This document shows, in pieces, positions 1-7,950 of a stretch of 55,064 nt of DNA. The translations under genes and the position numbers were made by a program. A model generated the notes under the pieces. The model saw only the letters and a program-made list of their open reading frames with translations. It was not told where the DNA came from and did no database searches. Position 1 is the stretch's first letter, and every line of letters starts with the position of its first letter. Source of the stretch: Phycisphaerae bacterium (lineage in GTDB: Bacteria; Planctomycetota; Phycisphaerae; UBA1845; PWPN01); contig JAUCQB010000065.1 in NCBI GenBank assembly GCA_030372985.1, positions 1 through 55,064 on the forward strand. Reading direction: 5' to 3'.

Positions 1-78
1 GGCTAATGGGTGGCCGAGGCGCCCAAGCTGGAGGATGTCCTTAAACCGGTGTAAAAGACGCCGCTGTGGTTCGCCCAG

Positions 79-1377
79 GTGGATGGTGAGAACACGACGA
101 TCTGGGCGCAGTTCAACGGGGCGGACCCCAACAAGGAACTGGTGGAGATCAACGTGCGGCGAACGGTTTTCTATCCGGACTCACCGGGCAGGAACTACAT
201 CACTGTGCGAGGCTTTACCATGCGGCACGCCGCCACTCCCTGGGCTCCGCCGACGGCCGAGCAGATCGGCCTGATCGGCACCCACTGGAGCAAGGGGTGG
301 ATCATCGAGAACAACGTGGTCAGCCACTCGGTCTGCTCGGGCATCGCCCTGGGTAAACACGGCGACCAGTATGACAACACCTCGTCCAACACCGCGGAGG
401 GCTACGTCAAGACCATCGAGCGCGGCCTGGCCGCCGGCTGGAACAAGGAGACCATCGGCCATCACATCGTTCGCAACAACACCGTTTCGCACTGCGAACA
501 GGCGGGCATCGTCGGCAGCCTCGGTCCGATCTTCTGCACCGTGACCGGCAACGTCATTCACGATATTCACGTCCGGCAGCTCTTCGGGGGCGCCGAAATG
601 GCGGGGATCAAGTTCCACGGGGCCATCGACACGGAGATCAGCCGTAATCATATCTACCGGACGTGTCGCGGTCTGTGGCTCGATTGGATGGCCCAGGGCA
701 CGCGCGTCACCGGCAACCTGTTTCACGACAATCAGGCCGAGGACTTGTTCGTCGAGGTCGACCACGGGCCGTTTCTAGTGGACAACAACATCTTTCTCTC
801 CCCGACGACGCTGCTGGACATGTCGGAAGGCGGGGCTTATGCACACAACCTGATCGGCGGGCGAATTGTGCCCCGACCCGAGTTGGGACGCGAGACCCCG
901 TTCCACAAGCCGCACTCGACGGCGGTCGCCGGGCTTCGCAATATCGTGGGCGGCGATAACCGGTTCTATAACAACATCTTTGCGGGAGGCAACGGTCTGG
1001 CTGCTTACGATGCGGCGAAGCTGCCCTCATGGATGGGCGGGAATGTGTTTTTCAAAGGGGCCAAGCCGTCCAAGCATGAGGTGAATCCGCTGGTCAGGCC
1101 GGAATTCGACCCGGCCGTCAAGCTGGTGGAAAAAGACGACGGTTTTCACCTTGAAATCACGCTCGGGAAGCTTTCGGATGCCAAGCACCCACGCAAGCCG
1201 GTCACGACTGAGCTGCTGGGCAAAGCGGCCATTCCGGATCTGCCCTACGAACGGCCGGATGGTACGCCGATTCGCGTCGACACCGACTACTTCGGCAGAA
1301 AGCGGAGCGAATCAGATCCAAGGCCCGGGCCGTTTGAGAATGTCGATGAGTCGGCGATGAGGATCAAGGTCTGGTGA
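79..1377 (+). CDS. Right-handed parallel beta-helix protein, 5' end damaged
   Basis: The 432-residue product has many short asparagine-rich rungs (for example NNVVSHSVCSGIALGKHGD, RNNTVSHCEQAGIVG and RNHIYRTCRGLWLD), typical of the pectate-lyase-like right-handed beta-helix fold. Such secreted proteins bind or cleave polysaccharides, but no catalytic site can be assigned. The only start near this point is a GTG at 79 without a clear ribosome site. The same frame upstream reads like protein (LKPV, stop, KTPLWFAQVDG) but has TAA codons at 4-6 and 52-54. The real N-terminus and signal peptide therefore probably lie to the left and have been lost to nonsense changes or error. The fold call is fairly sure; the start is not. 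Confidence 0.6.
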   Translation: MDGENTTIWAQFNGADPNKELVEINVRRTVFYPDSPGRNYITVRGFTMRHAATPWAPPTAEQIGLIGTHWSKGWIIENNVVSHSVCSGIALGKHGDQYDNTSSNTAEGYVKTIERGLAAGWNKETIGHHIVRNNTVSHCEQAGIVGSLGPIFCTVTGNVIHDIHVRQLFGGAEMAGIKFHGAIDTEISRNHIYRTCRGLWLDWMAQGTRVTGNLFHDNQAEDLFVEVDHGPFLVDNNIFLSPTTLLDMSEGGAYAHNLIGGRIVPRPELGRETPFHKPHSTAVAGLRNIVGGDNRFYNNIFAGGNGLAAYDAAKLPSWMGGNVFFKGAKPSKHEVNPLVRPEFDPAVKLVEKDDGFHLEITLGKLSDAKHPRKPVTTELLGKAAIPDLPYERPDGTPIRVDTDYFGRKRSESDPRPGPFENVDESAMRIKVW

Positions 1378-1379
1378 CC

Positions 1380-1440
1380 CCAGCGTTGCATACGGCAACG
1401 CAGGCGAATGAAGAATGGCGAATGCAGAATTGAGAATAGG
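1380..1440. repeat. Hairpin plus GAAT-word repeat, copy 1
   Basis: Three bases after a stop codon there is a small hairpin (GCGTTGC at 1383-1389 pairing with GCAACGC at 1395-1401). It is followed by words such as GAATGAAGAATGG and GCAGAATTGAGAAT. The same arrangement recurs at 25088-25145 and, more diverged, at 4830-4880. The rest of the gap to 1650 shows no gene. Confidence 0.55.
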
Positions 1441-1650
1441 GCTCGCTCTGTTGACAACGGCGAAAGGCACTGGCGATGGTGTTTCGGTTGAAGCCAGGAA
1501 ACCCCAGAACAAGGCCGTCTCCATGGTTTGATCCGATCACCCCTGGTCGGGTTTTATGCAACTAAAGGATCGGGTACGCCCTCGCCAAACAGGGTCACCG
1601 GAATCGGATTGAAGAGACCGGCTGGAAGAAGTGAGCAGGGAGGAACAGCC

Positions 1651-2529
1651 ATGAGTCTGCAATGCCCTGCGTGCCAGAGCGTCGTTCCGGCAGAAGACGT
1701 CAATGTCGGCGCGGACGTGGCCCGGTGCATGGCGTGTGGAGAAGTGTTTCGGCCGAGCGCGGCGATGGTACCCAGCCCCAACGCTGCCCTGGACGAGGGC
1801 CTTCCGCCAAAACCCGACGGGCCTCCGGTGGGGACGAAGGTTCAACTTGAAGACCAGGGCGGTTCATTGCTGGTGCGGTTTCCGCCGCTGGGATTCAATT
1901 TCGGGCTTCTGTTCCTGATCGCTTTTGCGATTGCCTGGTGGAGTTTTCTGACGTTCTTCATCGGCTTCGGCGTGTGGGGGCTTCTCCAAGATGATCACGG
2001 TCAACAGCCGGCTGTCGAGGCGGAAAGCCCCTTGAACGCTGAGCCCGAAGCTGCCGAGAAGGCCGCCAGTGAGGATGCCAATTCGACGGGCAGCAACTCG
2101 AAGCTCCCGACCTGGGGCGGCATCTTCCTCTGCCTGTTCATGCTGCCCTTTTTCGCGGCGGGGTTTGCCATGATCCTTGGAATCCTGTGGCCGTTGTTCG
2201 GGCGGACTCAGGTGCGGCTGGCGATGGATGGCTGCGATTATCGAGCCAGCCTTCTGGGCATCGGTCGTACTCATGCCGCTCCAGTAGCTGATACGTACGT
2301 TCGGTGGATGGCTGAACCTGTCCCGAGCGGCCGTCGGTGGCATGGGGGGTCGGGAATCGCGGCGATGTCCGGGAAGGCCTCCGAGCCGCACATCTCGCTG
2401 TCGCTGGCGACCTGGGAGACATCGATCGGCGACCATCTGAGCCTTCGCGAGCAGGAGTGGGTATTCCACGAGATGTACGCGTGGCTGAAGCGATATGGGG
2501 ATGCGGACCGGAGGGACCGCAGGAGGTAA
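1651..2529 (+). CDS. Zinc-ribbon membrane protein, paralogue 1
   Basis: The ATG at 1651 is chosen over upstream starts because GGGAGGA lies 7 bases before it and the zinc ribbon begins right there. The 292-residue product has CPAC at residues 5-8 and CMAC at about 27-30, a four-cysteine zinc ribbon. Two hydrophobic segments follow (about 80-113 and 155-183), separated by an acidic, alanine-rich loop, and the C-terminus is probably cytoplasmic. Function is unknown. Its stop is 2 bases from the next start and that neighbour has the same ribbon-linker-membrane plan, so the two are tandem paralogues in one transcript. A membrane-anchored sensor or scaffold is possible. Confidence 0.7.
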   Translation: MSLQCPACQSVVPAEDVNVGADVARCMACGEVFRPSAAMVPSPNAALDEGLPPKPDGPPVGTKVQLEDQGGSLLVRFPPLGFNFGLLFLIAFAIAWWSFLTFFIGFGVWGLLQDDHGQQPAVEAESPLNAEPEAAEKAASEDANSTGSNSKLPTWGGIFLCLFMLPFFAAGFAMILGILWPLFGRTQVRLAMDGCDYRASLLGIGRTHAAPVADTYVRWMAEPVPSGRRWHGGSGIAAMSGKASEPHISLSLATWETSIGDHLSLREQEWVFHEMYAWLKRYGDADRRDRRR

Positions 2530-2531
2530 AC

Positions 2532-3206
2532 ATGCCGCTGCAATGTCCGGCATGTGGCCAGACCGTGCGTGCTGAACACGTCGATGTGGGGCTGGACGCG
2601 GCCACCTGCCCGCACTGTGATGAGTCATTCCGGCCTTCGAGGACACTGCCGCCTGTCGAAGCGCCTGTGAGCAGATCGCCCGCCGTGCCGCCGGGTGTTC
2701 TCGACATCGAGTACCCTCCCGACGGCGGAATCCGCGTTCATATTCCCCGGGCCGGCCTGTCTGGCAGGTCGTTGGGGATGTTCGGTTTTGCTTTCCTCTG
2801 GAACCTGATCCTGGCTGCCGTCTTCGGCGGGTTTTTGATCGGCATGCTGCAGGGCGAAGTTCCGTTGACGATGCTCCTGTTCTTTCTGCCGTTTCTGATC
2901 GTCGGCGTGGTGATGCCGTACATCGGGTGCCGGCTGGCCTGGGGACGGACGACACTGTGGCTGGATCGCGACGGTCTTGCCATCGTGAAGGAGTTATTCG
3001 GTCGTCAGCGGAGCCGCTCTTTCCTTCTGGAGGAGGTGGAAGGATTCTCCCGTGAGGTCAGCTACGAAGAAAACGACATGCCGAGGTACGCCTGCCAGGC
3101 GCGCGTAAAAGGCAAGAAGATCAACTTCGCCCATCGTCTCTCGGAGGTCGATCAGGACTGGCTGGTCGCAGAGCTGAACCGGATGCTTTCCACCCTGCGA
3201 GCATAG
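2532..3206 (+). CDS. Zinc-ribbon membrane protein, paralogue 2
   Basis: The ATG at 2532 follows AGGAGG at 2521-2526, which lies inside the end of the previous gene, so the pair is probably translationally coupled. The 224-residue product opens with CPAC and CPHC (a four-cysteine zinc ribbon, residues about 5-31). A proline-rich linker follows, then two membrane segments near residues 80-105 and 112-135, then a basic-acidic domain ending LVAELNRMLSTL. That last domain resembles bacterial PH-like membrane proteins, which would suit a peripheral lipid or protein contact. Exact role unknown. Confidence 0.7.
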   Translation: MPLQCPACGQTVRAEHVDVGLDAATCPHCDESFRPSRTLPPVEAPVSRSPAVPPGVLDIEYPPDGGIRVHIPRAGLSGRSLGMFGFAFLWNLILAAVFGGFLIGMLQGEVPLTMLLFFLPFLIVGVVMPYIGCRLAWGRTTLWLDRDGLAIVKELFGRQRSRSFLLEEVEGFSREVSYEENDMPRYACQARVKGKKINFAHRLSEVDQDWLVAELNRMLSTLRA

Positions 3207-3266
3207 GCTCCTCGTCGATGGTTGCGATTCCGAGAGTACCGGGGTCGAACTGCGTCGCCGCCGGGA

Positions 3267-4661
3267 TCACCTTGTGATGACGGCGATCCAGCCGCCGCGG
3301 GCGGGGGCCTGGACAGTTGCGATTGAGCCGCCGGACAGGGAGGTCGTCGTGGCCCACTCGCCCTGCTTGAGATCGAGCCAGCGGAGCTTCCATTCGCCAG
3401 ACTGGTCGCGAAGGTCGAGCCCCACGGAGCCGCCGTCGGTGAAATAGAGGGCGTAGGATCGGCCCGGCGCACATGCCAGGTATGCTTCGTTGTCACCTCG
3501 ATCCTTGAGAAGATCGTTGGCGGGCTCGACGTCCCAGAGCTTGATGGCCGATTCCAGCTTCCTCGCGGCCCGCAGCGCGGCGATCGACGGCGGCGAGAGG
3601 CCCAGGCCCGAATCCGGCCGGTGGAAGCGGGCCGAGGCCGCCCCACCGATCACATGCCGCCACCACCGCTGCAGCCCGTCCCGCGTGTCGCCGTAGCGCC
3701 CGCCGTCGGCCCCGTAGGTCTTGACGGTGTTCAGCGGCCGGGGACGTTTGCTCACGTAGCGGCGCACCCACTGGAAGTTGTCCCAGTGCTCCTGTCCCTT
3801 CTTCTGGTTGTTCTGCGAGACGTCGGCGAAATCGTATCGCTCGGGGTGATCGAAGGTCCGCTTGTGGCGATCGGCCTTGAGATCCCAGTCATCCCACATC
3901 TCGGTGACGCAGACTTTCCTGCCCGCCTCGGCCGCGCGGCGGTGGATGTAGTCGGCCCAGTAAGCCGACCATTTCTCGTCGCCGGAGGTCTCGTTGTCGA
4001 TGCAGTAGAGCACGTGGTCGTACTTCAGCGCCAGCGACAGCATCTGGTCCACAAACCGCTGCTGGTATTCGAGTACGACGGTGTTATTCCGCTGAGCAGG
4101 GGTAGTGAAGAAGAACGACTGCTTATTGGCGCCGGGGTGATCGGGGTATTGGGGGGCAAATCCGGAATTGTCATAGGTATAGTTAGCGTTGTTGCGCGGG
4201 TTGTACGGGTGCGGTGGCCATCTGTCGCGGCTATAGTCGAAGCGGTCCCACACTTCGATCTGCACGAAGATTTCTCGCTTGTGCGTCCAGCGAAGCATGT
4301 TGGCGAATCGCGTCCAGTATTCGTCGTTCCACTGCCGGAGGTCGTATTTGCCGTCAGGCAACTGCTTGAAGGGGTACACCTCAAAGCCCTTGTCCCTGCG
4401 GTCGCTCATGGTATTGCGGATGTAGTTGGCCCCGGCTTCCTTCATCGCATCGAGGTGCTTATCGAGCTGGGGCCATTGGAACAGGTTGTCGTCGTCGCTG
4501 GCCCCGAGAAGCAGGACGGGGCGGCCCTTGTACTGCCAGTAGAAGGGGTTCTTCTCGTAGGGCCGTATGCGTGGGTCCTGAGCCTCGGCGGCCGAAACGA
4601 CGGAACTGCAGAACCCGCAGACAACGAGGGCAATCCAGCAAACAACACATCGCGTCTTCAT
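3267..4661 (-). CDS. Secreted TIM-barrel glycoside-hydrolase-like protein
   Basis: The product has 464 residues. Residues 1-24 form a signal peptide (basic MKTR, hydrophobic core, SAAEA), so it is exported. The next part reads as a (beta/alpha)8 barrel of the DUF4038/apiosidase-like type: [31 protein letters not shown], then the acid-rich strand ends [13 protein letters not shown] and [11 protein letters not shown], where glutamates are candidate catalytic acids. The last 90 residues ([18 protein letters not shown] onward) match the beta-sandwich 'putative collagen-binding' C-terminal domain that often follows these barrels. The start has a strong GGAGGT site. The substrate is probably a plant or algal polysaccharide, but this is not shown. 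Confidence 0.75.
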   Translation of the reverse strand: MKTRCVVCWIALVVCGFCSSVVSAAEAQDPRIRPYEKNPFYWQYKGRPVLLLGASDDDNLFQWPQLDKHLDAMKEAGANYIRNTMSDRRDKGFEVYPFKQLPDGKYDLRQWNDEYWTRFANMLRWTHKREIFVQIEVWDRFDYSRDRWPPHPYNPRNNANYTYDNSGFAPQYPDHPGANKQSFFFTTPAQRNNTVVLEYQQRFVDQMLSLALKYDHVLYCIDNETSGDEKWSAYWADYIHRRAAEAGRKVCVTEMWDDWDLKADRHKRTFDHPERYDFADVSQNNQKKGQEHWDNFQWVRRYVSKRPRPLNTVKTYGADGGRYGDTRDGLQRWWRHVIGGAASARFHRPDSGLGLSPPSIAALRAARKLESAIKLWDVEPANDLLKDRGDNEAYLACAPGRSYALYFTDGGSVGLDLRDQSGEWKLRWLDLKQGEWATTTSLSGGSIATVQAPARGGWIAVITR

Positions 4662-4702
4662 TGGTGACCTCCGGCACTGTCCTGCTCGGGCAATTCCGGC
4701 AT

Positions 4703-4731
4703 ATATTACGCCGGATCGGCTTGGTCGTCAC
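4703..4731 (-). promoter_or_regulatory. Putative sigma-70 promoter of the glycosidase-like gene
   Basis: Read on the minus strand, GTGACG (4726-4731) and TAATAT (4703-4708) are 17 bases apart. This predicts a start near 4697 and a leader of about 35 bases. The -35 match is only 4 of 6. Confidence 0.35.
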
Positions 4732-4829
4732 GGAGCGCCCGGGGTGGTCTTATCGAGGCCCCTGGACCGCGACCAGGGACGCTCACTTGGACGCAAAGGG
4801 GCAAGGGACGTTCGGAGAGCATCAAGCCC

Positions 4830-4880
4830 GGCGTCGCATAGTGCAACACTGGGGATTGATGAATGCGGAATTGAGCATGG
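4830..4880. repeat. Diverged GAAT-word repeat, copy 2
   Basis: Words such as GATGAATGCGGAATTGAGC follow a weak GCGTCGCATAGTGC hairpin, the same layout as 1380-1440. It lies in the 434-base gap 4662-5095, which otherwise holds only the hairpin at 5025-5051 and the promoter described above. Confidence 0.4.
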
Positions 4881-5024
4881 GACACACTTTGTCGTCGCCC
4901 ATGAACCTCATCGCCAGTGAACTCTGCAAGCAACGACGAACCGGCATGAAACACCCGATTCACACCGGTATTTCAACGTCTTCGCGGCGTTGTTTATGCA
5001 ACTGGGCGGGCCAGTTGGAACAAC

Positions 5025-5051
5025 AACGGCCGATCGCGAGGATCGGCCGTT
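5025..5051 (-). terminator. Perfect 11-bp hairpin after the TPR lipoprotein gene
   Basis: AACGGCCGATC (5025-5035) pairs perfectly with GATCGGCCGTT (5041-5051) around a 5-base loop. It lies 45 bases past the stop of the minus-strand TPR gene. There is no good T-tract, so it may stabilise the transcript end rather than terminate. Confidence 0.4.
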
Positions 5052-5095
5052 GACGAGGTTCCGGTTGCGGACGAAGAGAAGCTCCGTTCACAGTA

Positions 5096-6856
5096 TCAGT
5101 TGTCGGGAGTTGCCGAGGCCGATGGCTCCTCAGGTCCGAAGGCTTCCAGATCGTCCCACAAAGGTCGACGCCAGACGTCGTCCGGCTCCGGCACGTTTGC
5201 CTCAACCGTCATGTTGATCTGCTCGGGGGTCCGCGTCTGGCCGGCCTCGGGCTGCGATTGCGGGGCAGCAGCGGACGGCCGGGTGGTCGTCGGCACGCTA
5301 TAAGGCTTCGGCATCGCGTCGGTCGGCGAATGGCTCAAATCCAGCAAAGCTTCGATGATGACGCGGAACTCCTCCGGAGTCGGTGCATCACTCGATGGCT
5401 TGGTCGCCATCTGTACCGCATTCCTTGCCGTCGGCGGCATCGGAGGCCGAGACGACAGCACGATCTCGAATGGATCCTCGGCCCGGTCCTCTGGCATCCA
5501 GTTGATCGCAAACAGATCCTTCGGACCCTCGCCCGCGAGGAAATCGTAATAACTACTGCCATCGGACGGCCGGGTAGTCGGACCCGCCATCGGCATCGCC
5601 TTCGTCTGAGTGCGTTCGGCTACCGCGGGCGTCCGGCCCACGGGCTCAGGGATTTCGCTGTTCGCCTGGCGGAATTCAGCAAAGAGGTCCATTTCCGGCA
5701 ACCCATCCGGCGGTTCGATGATCCCGGTGCCCATCAGAGCGGCAACGATCTGCGGATCGAGAGGGCCGTCTTGAGTCGACCCTTGTTCTTGTTCCGGCGT
5801 CACCTCGAAGGTTTCGGCAATCGATGCTTCCTGGGGCAATCCGTTCACAGCCGATGATTCCTGGACAGGCCCAGACGGTCCGGGTTGCGGCGTCTCGGCC
5901 ATCTCCACCGGAGGCTCCGATTCGGGGGCGAACGGCTCCACAAACGCCGATTCGGGAGTTTCGGCCGTATGAAGGACTTCCGCCGGCTGCCCGCTGGTAC
6001 CGGGCTGAGTCGCAGCAGCAACGGCCACAGACTCGATCGGTGGCTGCGGCGCTTGCGGCACGACCGGTTGTGGCTTCGCCGCCGAAGCCAGTGCGGTCAG
6101 GCTCTCAAACGGCTGTGCACTGCTTGAGGCGTCCGGCGGCAGTTTGTCCAGACACTGCCGGGCAGCCGCCATGGCGGGGCTCAGTTTCAGCGCGGTCTTG
6201 AAAGCCCGAGCCGCCTCGGCCGGCCGCGACTTTGACTGATACATCAAGCCGATGTTGAACCAGGCATCCTGGGTGGGCACGACCGCCAGGAAATGCCTCA
6301 TCGCCTCGTCAAACCGATCCTGTTGAGCCAGGACCATTCCCAGGTTCATGTGTGCGCGCGCAAAATCAGGCTGGAGTTCCAGAGCCTTTTGGAGACTCTG
6401 CTCGGCCTCTGTCCAGCGCATCTGAATCAGGTAGCTGAAGCCCAGATTGTTGTGGAGATGAGGTCTGTTGGGAGCGAGCGCAATGGCCTTGGCCAGTTCC
6501 GCATCAGCCTCATTGAACTGCTGCATCTGACACAAGACCAGGCCGAGCCGGTTGTGTGCCTCGACGTTCTGCGGGTCCAGCTGAATCGCCATCCGGTACT
6601 GAGCGGCGGCGCGGGTCAGACGACCCTGTGTCTCGTGCATCCGGCCGGCCGCCACGTAGGTGTCCGAGGTGATGTCCGGCATTCCGGTCTCACTCTGCTT
6701 CGTGGCCTCCCACGAAGGCATTTGCGAGGAGTTGTTGGCCGAGTTTACCAGTTTCTGCCTCGCCGAGTCGGGTGACCCGCAGCCGACCAGCAGCACCGAC
6801 ATGAATGCCATCTGCCTGGCAATCAGGCTCAATCTCTTGATCTTGGTCATGCGCAA
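5096..6856 (-). CDS. TPR-repeat lipoprotein
   Basis: The 586-residue product begins with a lipoprotein leader, basic MTKIKR, hydrophobic core and lipobox LVGC with Cys26, so it should be lipid-anchored to a membrane. Residues about 65-235 are tandem tetratricopeptide repeats (AAQYRMAIQLDPQNVEAHNR, ELAKAIALAPNRPHLHNNLG, ALELQPDFARAHMNLGMV). The last 330 residues are low-complexity, rich in Pro, Glu, Ala and Thr, and probably disordered. TPR lipoproteins act as protein-binding scaffolds. The next gene on the strand, upstream at 6954, is also a lipoprotein, with a 97-base gap, so they may be cotranscribed. Confidence 0.75.
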   Translation of the reverse strand: MRMTKIKRLSLIARQMAFMSVLLVGCGSPDSARQKLVNSANNSSQMPSWEATKQSETGMPDITSDTYVAAGRMHETQGRLTRAAAQYRMAIQLDPQNVEAHNRLGLVLCQMQQFNEADAELAKAIALAPNRPHLHNNLGFSYLIQMRWTEAEQSLQKALELQPDFARAHMNLGMVLAQQDRFDEAMRHFLAVVPTQDAWFNIGLMYQSKSRPAEAARAFKTALKLSPAMAAARQCLDKLPPDASSSAQPFESLTALASAAKPQPVVPQAPQPPIESVAVAAATQPGTSGQPAEVLHTAETPESAFVEPFAPESEPPVEMAETPQPGPSGPVQESSAVNGLPQEASIAETFEVTPEQEQGSTQDGPLDPQIVAALMGTGIIEPPDGLPEMDLFAEFRQANSEIPEPVGRTPAVAERTQTKAMPMAGPTTRPSDGSSYYDFLAGEGPKDLFAINWMPEDRAEDPFEIVLSSRPPMPPTARNAVQMATKPSSDAPTPEEFRVIIEALLDLSHSPTDAMPKPYSVPTTTRPSAAAPQSQPEAGQTRTPEQINMTVEANVPEPDDVWRRPLWDDLEAFGPEEPSASATPDN

Positions 6857-6953
6857 CGCTCCCGCTCTTCCTGCCTCGCTGTCCGGATCCGGCGCAGTTC
6901 ATGCCCCCGGACAGCCGGTTTGTGCCACAGCGACCGACTCCGATTCCAGTTCA

Positions 6954-7592
6954 TCACCGAGGAGCACCACCACCACCGGGACCGCCCGTACCGCTGTCGG
7001 TGCCGCCACCGCCTTCGGCACTCTGGTGGCCGCCGGTCCACTCGGGAGGCCCCCCGTCGAAGTAAATGAGAACGTCGCCGGAGCCGCGCGTGGCCTTGCG
7101 AATCGCGATGGCTTCATCGCCATCGATGCCCGCTCCGTCGGCAAAGCCCTGCTCGACCTTGAGACGCGAAGCATCAATGCCGCAGCTTGCCAGGTACAGG
7201 CGGATCTTCTCGACACGGTCCTTGCGGAGGTCCCGCTCCGGGTCGGTCCCGTCGTAGAAGACGGTGCCCCCGTAGACCTTCAGGATCTCAGCCATGCGGG
7301 TCAGCCGACGGACTCCGAGCGCGTTCAGTTCGGCCGTCCGGGGAACGAAGTGGACCGACGACATGGACGCGTCGTTAAGCAGCGCGTTGTCGGTCATCGC
7401 CACGTAGTTCTCCTGGAGACGACTGCCTGTCGGCGCCGTGCCCTGCGGCGGGGAGTTCATCTGATCGGGAGGCGGGCCGTCCACACACGGGCCGTCTGCA
7501 CACGTGCACCCCGCCAGCGCGAGCATACCCAAGGCCATCACCACACAGAGCGTCCGGTTGGTTGTGTTCCACTCCATCGTCATTACCCCCAT
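6954..7592 (-). CDS. OmpA-like lipoprotein
   Basis: The ATG at 7592 is preferred because AGGAAGGGA precedes it and the lipoprotein leader starts there; an earlier start at 7652 would add 20 non-leader residues. The lipobox is LAGC with Cys29. The middle (SVHFVPRTAELNALGVRRL, then RDLRKDRVEKIRLYLASCGI) resembles an OmpA-like peptidoglycan-binding domain, but the segment is short and the usual Asp/Arg pair is only partly visible. The tail is glycine-rich and low-complexity. It may link the outer membrane or a lipid layer to the wall. It is probably cotranscribed with the TPR lipoprotein downstream. Confidence 0.6.
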   Translation of the reverse strand: MGVMTMEWNTTNRTLCVVMALGMLALAGCTCADGPCVDGPPPDQMNSPPQGTAPTGSRLQENYVAMTDNALLNDASMSSVHFVPRTAELNALGVRRLTRMAEILKVYGGTVFYDGTDPERDLRKDRVEKIRLYLASCGIDASRLKVEQGFADGAGIDGDEAIAIRKATRGSGDVLIYFDGGPPEWTGGHQSAEGGGGTDSGTGGPGGGGAPR

Positions 7593-7830
7593 CTTCACGT
7601 TCCCTTCCTGCTGATATTCGGACCTCGAACGACAAGCACGAAGACAACTCATGGCGGTTCATCGACCAAAAGCGCCGCCCAGATTGCTATTTGTCTCCGG
7701 TCCCACGAATAACGATACAATCAAAACAGGGTGATGTGTCCCGCTGATTCAACGCCCAATAAAGACGCACGCAGCACGCTGACAGATCAGCTCGGGCACA
7801 GTCCGATGATCGCCGGGTCCGCTAACACGG

Positions 7831-7860
7831 TTGGCGGAATACCGCGGCACGGGTTATGAT
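7831..7860 (+). promoter_or_regulatory. Putative promoter for the 7.9-kb block
   Basis: TTGGCG (7831-7836) and TATGAT (7855-7860) are 18 bases apart, about 85 bases before the PQQ-propeller gene. No gene is visible in the roughly 300 bases between the OmpA-like gene and 7951. Confidence 0.35.
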
Positions 7861-7950
7861 GAAGCTCCCCTGGGGCAGGAGCGGATCAAGCTCCTCGCGT
7901 CGGCGAGCAGGGAAAGCCAAGGCGGATGCGACGGACATTGTGCATGACGA

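Noticed and set aside
3621..4667. Long plus-strand reading frame opposite the glycosidase-like gene
   Set aside because: It is antisense to a gene with signal peptide and domain matches, and its valine-rich product has no recognisable motif.
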